Positions 1 to 10,840 of a stretch of 64,000 nucleotides of DNA are shown here, piece after piece. Every line of letters begins with the position of its first letter. Position 1 is the first letter of the stretch. The stretch comes from Papio anubis (lineage: Eukaryota > Chordata > Mammalia > Primates > Cercopithecidae), in NCBI RefSeq assembly GCF_008728515.1, contig NC_044980.1:62121590-62185589 (forward strand), given 5' to 3'. Made by a program: the position numbers and the translations under genes. The notes under the pieces were generated by a model. That model saw nothing but the letters and a program-made list of their open reading frames with translations, did not search any database and was not told the origin of the DNA.

Positions 1-1435
1 AGAAAGAGTGCCAGTAATGGAGAAGAATAGCAACTCACAGATACATATAAAAATCCTCCCCTCCTTTAGGTTTCCATTTCACTGTATTCACATATCTTTA
101 CAGCACTTATTATATGGTACTATAATTATCTGTTTATATGTCTGTATCTTCCAGTAGATTTTAGCACTTAGAGGAGTGAAAATACATCCATTTCATCTGT
201 GCATCCTCCTCACTGAGCACAGATGCTCAAGGAAGGCTTGGATGGACAAATTTTTCAGCTTTATGCTTTCTACCCTTAGTACAACTGGTTCACAACAGGC
301 AAAGCAGTCACCCATTTTCAGAATATAAATGAAACTCTTAATTTTCCAAAAATAGATAATTCTGAAGAAGATTTTCTTTTGTTTTCTAAGAAGTATGAAC
401 CTTTCTCCAGGTGCTATGAGAGGAATCAAGCCAACACCCAAAGCAGCCCTGACCAAGAAAACCAGGACATTTTCCACAAGCACAGAAGTGTTCTGGTATT
501 CCAGCCAACATTTGGATTTGGCAATTGATTTGACTGACTTGGTCCAAGAATTTATTCAGGCTTTCAAGACACCAAACTGAATCTCTCAGCATTTTGGAAG
601 AGAGAAAAAAATATATACACACACAGAAAGATCACACACGCGAAGATTTGACAGACCGATAAAAGTTTACAATAATTGTGTCATAAGAAGTTTACTTTAT
701 GCTAGAGGGAAGAGAAAACATACAGAACCAAGATTTGGACAGAACTAAGTTCTCTGAAGAACGGAGCCCATAGATTGGCAAGTCCTTGTAACATTTTATG
801 AAAAACATTTTGATGGAGCAAATAGCTTTTATTGATTCAATTTGCACATCCAAATGAAACGCTGCTTGTTTTATGTTACAGTTGGTTTCTAAACCTGCTG
901 CTTTATGCTTGTATCTGTGGGTGCACATGCATACTATCTACTCAGTAATATTCAGTGATGTCAAATGCCTTGCTGAAAAAAATGGATGTGTCTCTAAACC
1001 TCAGGTGATGGCTAAATTATGTGTAACAATGTTTGACACGACAAAAATTCCTGAGCAAGTTAAGAACTTGGGGTATATCTTGAAGATATCACTATGGTTT
1101 TTGACTTGTAATCAAATTTTCTTATAAGAGTTTTCAGACTATTAATTATCTGATGTGAAGTAACTTCTCTAGTTGACAATACTTTCTGAAACTGTCTAAA
1201 CTCTGATGATACTTATTTGTGGTGGCATTTGGATAGCCTCCTCCAGGATCTACTTTGCAGAAATTTCACTAGTGAAATGCACATGTAAATACCCAAAACA
1301 CTGGAATATCTGTACCGAGCATGCATTTTCCATTCTATTACCTCCCAAACAACAAGGACTGGTTTGTTAAACCAGCTAGATATCACTTCCTGAAAGCAAT
1401 ATTTCTCAAGTTCTGAAACATAATAGGCTTCTTTA
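1..1435. other. Unassigned sequence, no gene recognised
   Basis: I see no recognisable repeat, RNA gene or supported exon here. A 61-codon open frame at 395-580 and overlapping frames on the other strand are of chance length and resemble no family I know. Composition is ordinary AT-rich intergenic or intronic DNA. Confidence 0.5.
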
Positions 1436-2140
1436 AAACATTTAAAAACAATAATTTCAACTTTTATTTTAGATTCAGTGAGTACATGTGCAGGTTTTCT
1501 ACCTGCGTAGAGTGTGTGGTTCTGAGGATTAGGGTAGTGAGCCTAGTACCCAATAGCTAGTTTTTCAATACATGTTCCTCTCCCTCACACCCCCCTCTAG
1601 TAGTCCCCAGTATTTATTGTTGCCGTCTTTATGTCCATGAGTACCCAGTGTTTAGCTCCCACTTATAAGTGAGAATATGTGGTATTTGGTTTTCTGTTGC
1701 TGTGTTAATTTGCTTAGAATAATGGCCTCCAGCTGCATCCATGTTGCTGCAAATGACATAATTTAGTTATTTCTTGTGGCTGTGTAGTGTCCATGATATA
1801 TATGTACCACATTTTCTTTATAAGTCACTATTGACAGGTACTTAGGTTGAGTCTATGTCTTTGCTGTTGTGACTAGTGCTGTAATGGACATACAAGTACT
1901 TGTGTAATTTTGGTGCAACAATTTATTTTTATAACAGAAATATCTGTTCATGTCATTTGCCTGCTTTTTAATGGTTTTTGTTTTGTTCTGTTGCTTGTTG
2001 AATTATTTAAGTTTCTTACAGATTCTGGATATTAGACCTTTGTCAGATGCGTAGTTTGCAATTATTTTCTCCTATTCAGAACGTTGTCTGTTTACTCTGT
2101 GGATAGTTTCTTTTGCTGTGCAGCAGCTCTTTAATTAGGT
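1436..2140 (-). mobile_element. Old LINE-1 3' end, antisense
   Basis: Read on the minus strand this is the 3' UTR and end of ORF2 of an old primate/mammalian L1. Landmarks on the plus strand are the reverse of the tail (GTACATGTGCAGGTTT near 1482), the block around 1660 matching the antisense of the L1 C-terminus (TATAAGTGAGAATATGTGG), and the segment near 2030-2130 ending in the L1 phrase around GCAGCAGCTCTTTAATTA. It is diverged and 5' truncated. An Alu lies immediately downstream on the plus strand. Subfamily is not assigned (L1MA/L1PB age class is my guess). Confidence 0.8.
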
Positions 2141-2143
2141 GCT

Positions 2144-2170
2144 ACTTTTTTCATTTTTCATTTTTCATTT
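2144..2170. repeat. TTTTTCA microsatellite at an Alu tail
   Basis: About three copies of the heptamer TTTTTCA run into the poly-T of the adjacent antisense Alu. This is the usual outcome of an Alu A-tail mutating into a short tandem repeat. Confidence 0.7.
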
Positions 2171-2450
2171 TTTTTTTAGAGACAGGGTCTCACTTTGTCA
2201 CCCAGGTTGGAGTGCAGTGGTACAATCATAGTTTACTGTAAACTTGTTCGGGAGATTATCTTGTCTCAGTCTCCTGAGCAGCTGGGACTACGGGTGCACA
2301 CCACAGTGCCTGGCTAATATTTTAAATTTTTTGTAGAGATGGGGTCTCACTGTGTTGCCCAGGCTTGTCTCAAACTCCTGGCCTCAAGTGATCCTCTTTT
2401 CTCGGCCTCCCAAAATGCTGGGATTACAGGTGTGAGCCACTGCACCCTGC
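2169..2450 (-). mobile_element. Alu (old, AluJ-like), antisense
   Basis: The antisense dimeric Alu is complete: poly-T, then GAGACAGGGTCTCACTTTG, the GGAGTGCAGTGG block, a middle TTTTTTGTAGAGATGGGG linker, and the end at GTGAGCCACTGCACC. Substitutions throughout, including at CpG sites, suggest an AluJ or early AluS. No clear target duplication is seen. Confidence 0.9.
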
Positions 2451-2459
2451 TTCTTTTAA

Positions 2460-2885
2460 AAGCAAAAGAAAATTATTGAAGATTCCCTTGGGGGTCCTTG
2501 AATCCCAGTTGGATTGACACTGATTTAAGAAATTAGAGTTCCAACTCATGAAAATATCTTTTCAAAGAGAATCTCAAAGATATATTTTCCTCTGATATTC
2601 AAATAAGGAAACATATAGTAATCATTTGATATCTTTTTACAATCAGAGTTATGAAAAATGCCGAGAACAAAGGGTGCACCTACAAATAAAAGACTCTCTC
2701 CAAAAGTCTTCGTATTTTGAATCTCAGCTAAGTAAATGATGGAAAAGAACTAATGATTTCTTACTTTGAAGATGTAAAGATTAACGAGCAGTGAATAAGC
2801 TTTTGAATTGTATGTAGACAGTTATTTAAACCTTCTTTCAGAGATTTAGAGTCCATTATTGGGCTTCTATTGTTGATAGTTCTAG
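2460..2885. other. Unassigned sequence
   Basis: I recognise nothing in this stretch. Confidence 0.4.
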
Positions 2886-2889
2886 AGTA

Positions 2890-3080
2890 GAGTAGGAGTG
2901 TGAATTTTGGAGTTAGACACATGCAGGAGTAGATGTATAGCTTGCTGTCTGAGAAATTAGTGGTGAGATCTTAGGCAAGTTATTTCACCACTCTTAGTCT
3001 CATTTTTCTCAAGGTAAAATGGGATTAACCACTGTTTATGAATTTTGTGAGGTCTAGAAAAATAATACACGGTATGTTTC
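2890..3080 (+). mobile_element. MIR SINE
   Basis: The MIR core is visible: a clause around 2963-3025 resembling the MIR sequence 'ctgtgtgaccttgggcaag ... cctcagtttcctcatctgtaaaatggg', here GAGATCTTAGGCAAGTTAT and GGTAAAATGGGATTAA. It is an ancient tRNA-derived SINE and is strongly diverged. Confidence 0.75.
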
Positions 3081-3139
3081 TTATCATAAACAGTAAGTGG
3101 TTATGATTATTTTTACTGTATATGTGTTTGTTTCTCGTT

Positions 3140-3255
3140 GTACTTTGACCTACTTGAGGTTAGAGACAGTCTTACCCACATTAATGTGTTCAGCATGTCA
3201 AAATTCAGACCATGGTAGTGGTTTAATAAAGGTAACTGAAAGAATGAATGAATGA
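3140..3255 (+). mobile_element. L2 3' end (or MIR3-like tail)
   Basis: It resembles the short L2 3' terminus: a 'gaggttagagacagtctta' clause, then GGTTTAATAAAGGTAACTGA, ending in GAATGAATGAATGAG. Confidence 0.6.
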
Positions 3256-3539
3256 GTGGAGAAGTATCAGAGAGAAAGTAAAACTGCCTCCTAATTACTC
3301 AGCTTACAGCCTACACTTGTAAATATTGAGAAGGCTTCATGCCCATTCCCAAAGCCTGTTTTAATAAAAAAAAAAAAAATCAGGTTATTCAATTAGAGCC
3401 TAATGCTAAAAAACTTGGGGCCTGTGATTCCTAAATGAAAAAAAAAAAAGTAAATATGTACCTGACATCACTGGAAATATTGTTAACTACAGATAATTAT
3501 TTCAAAATGCGCCATTACTCTTCTGGTGATTTGGGTGAG

Positions 3540-3602
3540 ACACACACGCACGCATGCACACACACACACACAGAAAGAGAGAGAGAGGGAGACCGAGAGG
3601 GT
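3540..3602. repeat. (CA)n followed by (GA)n microsatellite
   Basis: An interrupted (CA) run with CGCACGCATG interruptions passes directly into a (GA) run. No function is implied. Confidence 0.9.
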
Positions 3603-3701
3603 GAGGGTTATGATCAACTCAACAACTTTAAAAATAGTCAACAGTCAATCAGTTTGTTTGCCTACTAAAGGTAGGAATTTTACTTTAGAAGTTATATCCT
3701 A

Positions 3702-4004
3702 GGCCGGGCGCGGTGGCTCAAGCCTGTAATCCCAGCACTTTGGGAGGCCGAGACGGGCGGATCACGAGTTCAGGAGATCGAGACCATCCTGGCTAACATG
3801 GTGAAACCCCGTCTCTACTAAAATACAAAAAAAATTAGCCGGGCGAGGTGGCGGGCGCCTGTAGTCCCAGCTACTCGGGAGGCTGAGGCAGGAGAATGGC
3901 GTGAACCCGGGAGGCGGGGCTTGCAGTGAGCTGAGATCCGGCCACTGCACTCCAGCCTGGGCAACAGAGCCAGACTCCGTCTCAAAAAAAAAAAAAAAAA
4001 AAAA
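3702..4004 (+). mobile_element. Young AluY-type insertion (AluYR-like)
   Basis: This is a full-length Alu beginning GGCCGGGCGCGGTGGCTCA, with both arms, the A-rich linker and a ~22-base A tail. It has few CpG losses, so it is young. It is flanked by a perfect 15-bp target-site duplication AGAAGTTATATCCTA at 3687-3701 and 4005-4019. The right arm reads GAGATCCGGCC, and the left arm starts GGCTCAAGCC; both are features I associate with Old World monkey AluY lineages (from memory, not searched). RNA polymerase III A and B box regions are in the left arm as normal. It is a main reason to call this window cercopithecid. Confidence 0.95.
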
Positions 4005-4125
4005 AGAAGTTATATCCTAGAGGTGGCACTACAACTAGAGAACTGATGAATCAGATAATCAGAGGGTTATAGGATTATACCCATGACCCTTGAATCTTGG
4101 CCTGAATCTTAACTGGGTACTCTGA

Positions 4126-4577
4126 CTGCAATGGTTAATTTTCTATATCAATTCGGCTGAGTCTTAGTGCCCAGATACTCAGTCAAACATTATTATGAAT
4201 ATTTTTTGTGAGGACATTTTTGGATAAGATTTACATTTAAATTAGTGGACTTTGAGTAAGGCAGAGAATCCTCCATAATGTGGGTGGGTCTCATCTAGTC
4301 AGCTGAAAGCTTGAATAGAATATAAGGATGATCTTCCCTGAGCAGGAGGGAATTCTGTAGCAACAGCCTTTGGACCTTTATGGGCTCTTCCTGGTTCCAC
4401 AGCAGACTGCCTTTAAACTTGAACTACAACTGTTTTCTGAGCCACCAGCCTGCCAATCTCCCCCATTAGATTTTGGACTCCCCAAGCCTCCAGAATCATC
4501 CAATTTCTTAAAATGCATCTCTTTCTATGTATCTGCACATCCTATTGGTTCTGTTCCTCTGGAGAGCCCTAATACAC
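4126..4577 (+). mobile_element. ERVL-type solo LTR (MLT2-like)
   Basis: The sequence follows the MLT2-class LTR plan: the GGTTAATTTTCTATATCAA opening, a GTGGACTTTGAGTAAGGCAG clause, ATAATGTGGGTGGGTCTCAT, a Pro/Leu-like middle, and the terminal CCTATTGGTTCTGTTCCTCT ... CCCTAATACA. I see no internal retroviral region beside it, so it looks like a recombined solo LTR. The 80-codon open frame inside (4370-4612) is incidental. Confidence 0.75.
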
Positions 4578-4714
4578 TAACCAATGAGATCTATAAGTTT
4601 AGTAATTGGTGATGATTATGTTACTTTTTTCTGGCTGTATCATTAAGAAAACTCAGTCCAACTTTTGTCCAATGCTTTTCAGAGTGCTTCCCAAACGGCC
4701 CTAACTCATTGGAT

Positions 4715-4900
4715 TCTACACATGTCCAGTGGACTGCCTATCTCAGATTACCTGGGGGCTTGGGAAAATTCATATTTCTAGGTTCTACTTCAGATATATT
4801 GAATTAGAATATCTATGGTGGGACTTGGCAATCTGTGTTTTTGACAAATTCTTCTTCTAATTCTTGTGCATATAAAGTTTGAGAACTACTGGTCCACTGG
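4715..4900 (+). mobile_element. MER5A-like hAT DNA transposon
   Basis: The layout is that of a non-autonomous hAT-Charlie element: a CAGATTACCTGGGGGCTTGG clause, the GGTTCTACTTCAG segment, and the terminus AAAGTTTGAGAACTACTGG. It is diverged and the ends are approximate. Confidence 0.65.
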
Positions 4901-6365
4901 GTCCTATGGTTTATGTTTCTGATTTTGTATATACAGTGAAATTACTGGGAAAGAGACTATTATAATTAAGACCAAAACTAGTAGCTGAAGAAGGAGTCAG
5001 CAGTGGGAATAACAAGCATTTAGATAATACATTCTATTTGGACATACATTGCTTTCTACATGTGGGTTATGGTTGGGTTATACATTTAATTTAAATGTGG
5101 AATCTAATTGTTATTAGATAGGATTATATGACAGATTCAAATTGAAAACATCACAGAAGTAGCCCACAATTCTTTGATTTAAAGGAAAATTGGGAAAACA
5201 TTAAGGGAATGTACAAAGATGCAAAAGAGAGTGACACTGAGGGCCATGAAGAAGATACAGATAGTTATGTAGAATGGCAGGAAAAGACTGTCATCTGGGC
5301 CCTGGTTTAGAAACGCACCTGCTGGAACTGATGGAGCACATGTAGTATCCACCTTCTGGTTGTGGCCAATTCTTAATTCTGTAAAGGAAGGTAAGGGAAG
5401 GGAGAGAGGGATGGACCTTATCTCCATGGTGTCGATGCAAATTGTGTAATGCACAACACATGGGATATGCTTTTCATCAATACTGTGCCAGAAAGATTTG
5501 ACTCACCTGATCATTGAAATGAGTAGGTTTGCAAAACAATTAGCATATGGAATAGATTACAAAGCTGGTTATCTTAGCATCTGGCTTACTGGTACTCCAC
5601 ATTTCCTATAACTCTAGAACATAAGAACAGCAATTCCCATAACAGATGCAGGCCAATAACATGAACAACAACTTATTTTCACCCAGGATGACCCTCGTAG
5701 TTATTAACATGGCATTGATTTCCTGTTTGCCTTTTCTGAATTGACACGGAAAATGATCTTTAACCCCTAAAAAAGTCATGAAGACTAAATAGTCAGACAA
5801 GTGAATGTTGATGAAAGAACCTAATTCTTTATATTCACTTTGACTTTTCTGTGAGCTATTCATATGGACTGATTAACTTTTCAGAGAAAGACTCACTGGT
5901 TAAGTTCAAAGTGATGACAAGTAATAAAGTTCAGCTTAAAATGCTCAAAAGTCCCATTTTCTCTCCCTTTTATATCCAGAAACATTTGGAAATAAGGACA
6001 CCATGCAAAATCCTTGGAAATTTAGACTACCTAAGATATTTTTAAGTTAAAGGAATTAGACTGAATGTTTTCTCTTCATAGAAATACAGTCAAACTATTT
6101 AGTTATTTTAGGCAGACCTGTTTGTTTTGGGACTTATAAATTCTAAATTTATTTTTAAAACCTTTGGGAAGAGAATTGACTATGAAGAAAGAATCCAAAT
6201 TCCTATGGTTACCACTACTGAACAAAGAAACAAACACCACCCACTCCTCATCTCTGTAATCAAAAACAAAAACTAGTTATAAAACCTGAAGGCATTTTAA
6301 ATTTGGTTTATAGAACAGGGTGAAAAATAAAATGCAAATAATGGATCAGCAAAATTGTTCTAGTT
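4901..6365. other. Unassigned sequence
   Basis: No recognisable repeat or gene. Open frames at 5179-5454 (minus), 5606-5863 (minus) and 5851-6045 (plus) are short, overlap one another and have no family resemblance that I can see. Confidence 0.4.
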
Positions 6366-6366
6366 C

Positions 6367-6570
6367 AGGGGTCGACGAACTCTGGCCTGCAGGCAAATCC
6401 AACCCACTGCCTGTTTTTAATATGGCATGTGATCTAAGAATTATTTTTATGTTCTTTAGAGATTGTGAAAAATACAATAAAGAAGAATATGCAACAGAAG
6501 CCATATGTGGCCCACAAAGACTAAAATATTTATTATCTTTCCTTTTTTAGAAAACATTTACTGACCCCAA
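6367..6570 (+). mobile_element. hAT-family DNA transposon (MER-type MITE)
   Basis: The ends are imperfect inverted repeats: CAGGGGTCGACGAACTCTGG at the left and AAAACATTTACTGACCCC at the right. A central block reads CCATATGTGGCCCACAAAGA. This is the plan of a short non-autonomous hAT element. A relative is at 28292-28560 in the opposite orientation. Confidence 0.7.
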
Positions 6571-6664
6571 TCTAGTCTAAATAAGAAAATATTTAGAACC
6601 ATTCCGTTATCTCTGTGATCCCTGACAATCTGCAAGTCTCCTCTGAGCCTGCTCCCTTATCTGT

Positions 6665-6800
6665 GACTTTGGGATGATTAAATCTGATCAAACTTACAAA
6701 TAATAATTAAAAAAACCTACCTGTTTACCAACCTCTCCTACTCCCCCCATCCTCCTCCCCAGCCTCTGCCAACCACGATTCTCTATTTTTGCTTCTGTGA
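6665..6800 (-). mobile_element. Old L1 fragment, inverted half
   Basis: The antisense of an L1 3' UTR stretch: the minus strand reads like the '...agaggctggggaggagg...' clause of L1M 3' UTRs, matching the antisense piece seen at 22080-22125. It abuts a sense L1 3' end at 6801-7045 whose sequence continues the same L1 region, as expected of a 5' inversion. Confidence 0.55.
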
Positions 6801-7045
6801 GGTTTGGTGGTCTATTGTACAGTAAGGTGACTATCATTGATGATAATGTATTATATGTCTTAAAACAGCTAGAAGAGAGGATTTTGAATATTCCCACCAC
6901 AAGGAAATGACAAGTGTTTAATGAATAGGCTAATTATCTTGACTTGATCATTACACAGTGTATACATGTATCAAAATATCATGGTCTACATAAATATATA
7001 CAATTATTATGTCTCAATTAAAGACAAAATAAAACTTAAAAGTGG
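6801..7045 (+). mobile_element. Old L1M 3' end, sense half
   Basis: It resembles the last ~240 bp of an L1M element: TCTATTGTACAGTAAGGTGA, TTCCCACCACAAGGAAATGA, ACAGTGTATACATGTATCAA and a tail ending TGTCTCAATTAAAGAC. Together with the neighbouring inverted half it forms one insertion. Confidence 0.65.
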
Positions 7046-7690
7046 AAAAAAAGAAAATGGAGGGAATTTGAAAACCATTACTTGCCACTAGGCATTGGTC
7101 AGTAACATTACCTAAAACGTGCAGCCTCTGTTCATCGAAAAATAAAGGTTTTGATAGAATTGCTTTTACACTGGGGGGAGGGAATTGGGGAAGATGAACT
7201 TTTATTTTTGAGGTGCTTTATTTTAGGGACATTGCTTTTCATCAAATAATTTGCTTTGAGGACACATTGGATATTTATCCCAAACCAAACTCTGATACTT
7301 TGGACCAAGTCAAGCAGTGGTTTATCTTTGTTGGGTAAATGAAGTCATCCTTCATAGACTGTGCCAATCATCACCACAGGAAAAGTGCCTGTGTGAGTGG
7401 AGAAAGGGGAGAAGAATAGTAAACATACTTGAAAACAAAATCCTTTGGAGCACCCTCACTTTAGAGGTGTGAAGATGATACAGGGTCCTGGATGTTGGGG
7501 AATTACTGAGACCCAGACACATGTGAAATGACAATGTCTGGAACAGGGAAAAGGTGGACATTAACTTTCTAGTGAGAACTGAGAATGTTAAGAGGAGACT
7601 CAAAGCCCTGGCAAACAGGGTGAGAATATCTATTGGCATGGAGGAAGCGGAGTGAGGCAATAAATTTATTCACAAATTGAAATAATGAAA
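7046..7690. other. Unassigned sequence
   Basis: Nothing recognised. A 102-codon open frame on the minus strand (7352-7660) has no recognisable domain and is of chance length. Confidence 0.4.
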
Positions 7691-7699
7691 ATGATCATA

Positions 7700-7880
7700 T
7701 ACTCAATGCCACACTCCAGAAACTGGGTTAGCTAACCACTTTATTATCTCATTTAATTGTCACAACCACATTGTAGGTAGGCAAAATTATCATCCTTTTA
7801 TAGGTAAATAGGCTGAGAAAGGCCACAGAGTACTGAAGAAGCTTGTTAAGGTCAAACTAGACAAGAGTACCCGGGAAGTC
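7700..7880 (-). mobile_element. MIR SINE, antisense
   Basis: An antisense MIR pattern: TTATTATCTCATTTAATTGT, then a GTAGGTAGGCAAAATTATCA block, then TAGGTAAATAGGCTGAGAAA and a degenerate 'gaggtcaaactag' end. Confidence 0.7.
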
Positions 7881-8440
7881 CCAGGAACAGAAGAGTAGGA
7901 GAAAAGAGATAACTGGCTGACACTCTGAAACCTCAATTTTGATCATGAAATGTCTGGATTTTACTGTGTTGTTTTCATCTGTCATCCTGATGATACCCTA
8001 TCCTAAATGGTATAAGTGAAGGCCCCTACTGGTGGTGATAATAAACCTGATTAAGTAGTGAATTTGAGGCAGGGAGAAGAGGAAGTAGTTTAGGTTTTAA
8101 ATAATTTTTAAATTATTTAATTTTTCAATTTTTAAATAATCAATTCATACGAAAATTAGTGAAGTGAGAAAAACTGTGTTTTATCTCTTGACTAAGGTAG
8201 GTTCTTTACTAGGCAATAATTTGTAAGCCTACAAATTGAGTAACAGTGGTATACTTAAAAGTAACACAACTTATTTCAAGTCTTTTACAATTTAGATTGT
8301 TGTGAATGTATGCCAATTCTCCATAGAACATGGTTATTCAAATAATTCAAGTGAGGGCTTGCTGCACATAGACTCAAGGTTACAGGAACACCACATCCCT
8401 ATTCACTAATATCCCAGATCTTTGTATAATAGTATTACAT
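7881..8440. other. Unassigned sequence with an AT-rich patch
   Basis: No repeat family recognised. 8095-8150 is a low-complexity AT-rich segment of repeated TTTAAATAAT-like words. Confidence 0.4.
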
Positions 8441-8444
8441 GGTG

Positions 8445-8600
8445 CTGGACACAGAAGAAATTTCAGGGGCATTGAGTCAAACCCTCCTTATTATTCATAA
8501 AAGGAAACTAAGGTACATAGAGGTCATGTGATTAGCCCAAGGTCATGCAGTGCATATAGGTAGTGTAGGTGGAGTGGCAGATGTGAACTGTGCATGACTT
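8445..8600 (-). mobile_element. MIR SINE, antisense
   Basis: The antisense MIR core reads AAAAGGAAACTAAGGTACAT, then GATTAGCCCAAGGTCATGCA and a decayed terminal region. Confidence 0.7.
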
Positions 8601-8639
8601 AGATGTAGCCTCTGCTGTCTCTGAATGGTCTACCTGTCT

Positions 8640-10265
8640 GAAAGAGAGCTAAATCTGAGCCCTTAATATAGGATATTCTTTGAGGAGTCCAACTGGCCAG
8701 TTGGTGGCAAGGTGTCTACATTGGGTCCATCTGGAAGGGGCAAGTGGTTCATTTTCATAGGGATGGATATCTACTCTGGGTATGTGGATGACTTTCCTGT
8801 TTGCAGAATCTCAGCCATCATAACTATCTGGGAATCCATAGAGTCTCAGCCAGCACTGCTGTCTAGTCTGACCTACCAAGTGTGAATCCAACCAGGAATC
8901 TAACTTCACAGCAAAGGAGGAGTAAGAGGAATCACCATAGGATCCACTGATTTTATCACATACTTTGCTACCTACCATCCAGAAGGAGCTAACCTCAAAA
9001 AGCCATGGAATGGCCATCTGAAGGTCTGGTTGAAGCATTAGCTCAGAGGCAACTCTCTGAAAGGATGGGGTGCTATCTTTCAAGAGACAGTATATGCATT
9101 AAATCAGAGACCTCGCTATGACACCATGTCCCCAACAGAAATAATGTATTGGTCTGGGAACTAAGAGGTGAAAGCAGAAATGGCTTAACTTAGCATCATT
9201 CCCAGTGATCCATTGGAGATTTTGTGCTTCCTGTTCCTGAAACTCTGGGCTCTCTGAATTGGAGGTCCTGGACCCCAGAGAGGATAGCCTCCTTCCAGGG
9301 GACATAGTCAGGTCCTATTGAAGTCCAGGGTACCCCTTTTGCCAAAACACTCTGGACAACTTTGTGAGGGACTGGTAGGCAAGAAGAAACGTCACCATCC
9401 TGGCAGGGGCAATGGCTCCTGACCAGCAGGGGCATAGGGCTGCCTTTGCACTATGGGGGCAGGGAGGAATGTATGTGGAACCTTCTGATCCACTTTGGCA
9501 TCTGCTGACACTCTCTACACTGTTAGACCTGTGAGTGGATATGATAGCACCTCCAAGCCCAGAAGGGTATGCCTGTCAAGAGTTCAGATCATTTAGGAAT
9601 GAACGATGATAGTGAGGGTGGTGGAATTTAGAATGGATAGTGGAGGTGGGAAAGGATAAGAACCTGTAGTGACTGTCAGGCCAACTAACATCCTTAAGAG
9701 GGGCTTCAAGGAGCCATGGAGCAGCTGCTCCTAAGGCTGTGTGCAGAATAGATCTGTGCAGTACAAGAGGAGTGTGGTGGCCATAAAAAGGAACTCTCAG
9801 ATATCTTGCTGTGAGTGCATTATTGGCTAATGGCCCCATCTGCCATCAGTTCCCACTGAGTACTGGCCTGTTCCCACTGATGCCACACTTCCCACAGGCT
9901 TCTCTCAGCACATGACTGAGCACTGCAGGGATTAATGCAAGCTCTTCCCTGCAGTATGAGAGCCCCCTCTGATGGGTGACTTGGCTTGAGGATTTCCTAC
10001 TAGCTTGGCCAAGACTTCCCTGGAGGTGAACTGAAATCTGAGACCCCTTCTTCCCATCCCTCTTTCCTTCCCCATCTCCTTCACAGGGCTCAGACCCACA
10101 TCACAGTCTGAATGGTTGCTGCACATAACCATTCCCAGATCATTTGTCTCCCCTGCCTTATCTGAATTCCCTTCCCTTTTTCCTTCACAAGTGTTTCCTC
10201 CATAAATCTCCTGCATATAAAATCCAATCTTGGTTTCTGCTTCTCAGAGGACTTGAACTAATACA
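8640..10265 (+). mobile_element. Probable ERVL-class endogenous retrovirus remnant with 3' LTR
   Basis: This block is GC-richer than its neighbours, looks like decayed coding sequence, and ends with an LTR-like terminus (AGAGGACTTGAACTAATACA, 10246-10265). At 9446-9481 one plus-strand frame reads LHYGGREECMWN, which resembles the conserved end of the dUTPase-like part of ERVL-family pol. The frame is interrupted before and after, so the copy is dead. I cannot place the internal/LTR boundary; something near 9560 is plausible. What is seen: the short peptide, the composition shift and the LTR-style end. The ERVL assignment is inference. No complete viral gene is present. Confidence 0.45.
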
Positions 10266-10665
10266 GCAGTGCTGTTAACACTTCTCACTGAGTCTTCTGT
10301 GACTGATTTTGGTGTGTGAGACATTTTCCAGCCTGCATCTTCTTCCTCCTTCTCCTCCTAATGTTTCTCAATTCTCCCAACCCAAAGTTTTTTTTCCCAA
10401 CGGAGTGGACAACTCCTGAAGGTTCTTTTATTCCTCCTTATTTCATACCACCACCAGCTCAGATTTTTATATCCAAATTCTTGAGTTAAAGTCTTTCTTC
10501 AGTAAACTATATGCTACCATCAGCCTCTTTCCTTGAAGGTTCTACTCTAGGACCTTCTGCTTCGCAGTGAGTCCCACATCAATGAGGAACGTTCTCAAAA
10601 TGTGGTGGCCACTCCTATCCTGCAGACATGTGCAGACCCAGACTTGCCATGGTGTCTTAGTGCTG
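10266..10665. other. Unassigned sequence
   Basis: Pyrimidine-rich stretches (10335-10440) but no recognised family. Confidence 0.4.
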
Positions 10666-10669
10666 CTCA

Positions 10670-10840
10670 TCAGTTCAGCATTCTTTATAGGTATTTAGTT
10701 AATCCTTGCAAAAATCCATGAGGTATGTGCTATCATTATTCTCTTTTTTTCAGATGGTGAAATAAAGGGCAGAGTATTTAAATAACTTGCCATGAATCTA
10801 CAGCTAGTAAATTCTATGGATGCCAGATCTGAACCAAAGC
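10670..10840 (-). mobile_element. MIR SINE, antisense
   Basis: Antisense MIR phrases are visible: CATGAGGTATGTGCTATCAT, TCAGATGGTGAAATAAAGGG, and a 'cttgccatgaatctacagctag' end equivalent to the 'cttgcccaaggtcacacagctag' part of MIR. Confidence 0.75.

Noticed and set aside
3762..3950. 62-codon minus-strand frame in the young Alu
   Set aside because: It is the well-known Alu antisense open stretch, not a gene.
8640..10265. Intact endogenous retroviral gene
   Set aside because: Only a short recognisable peptide (9446-9481) with stops on either side; the copy is decayed.
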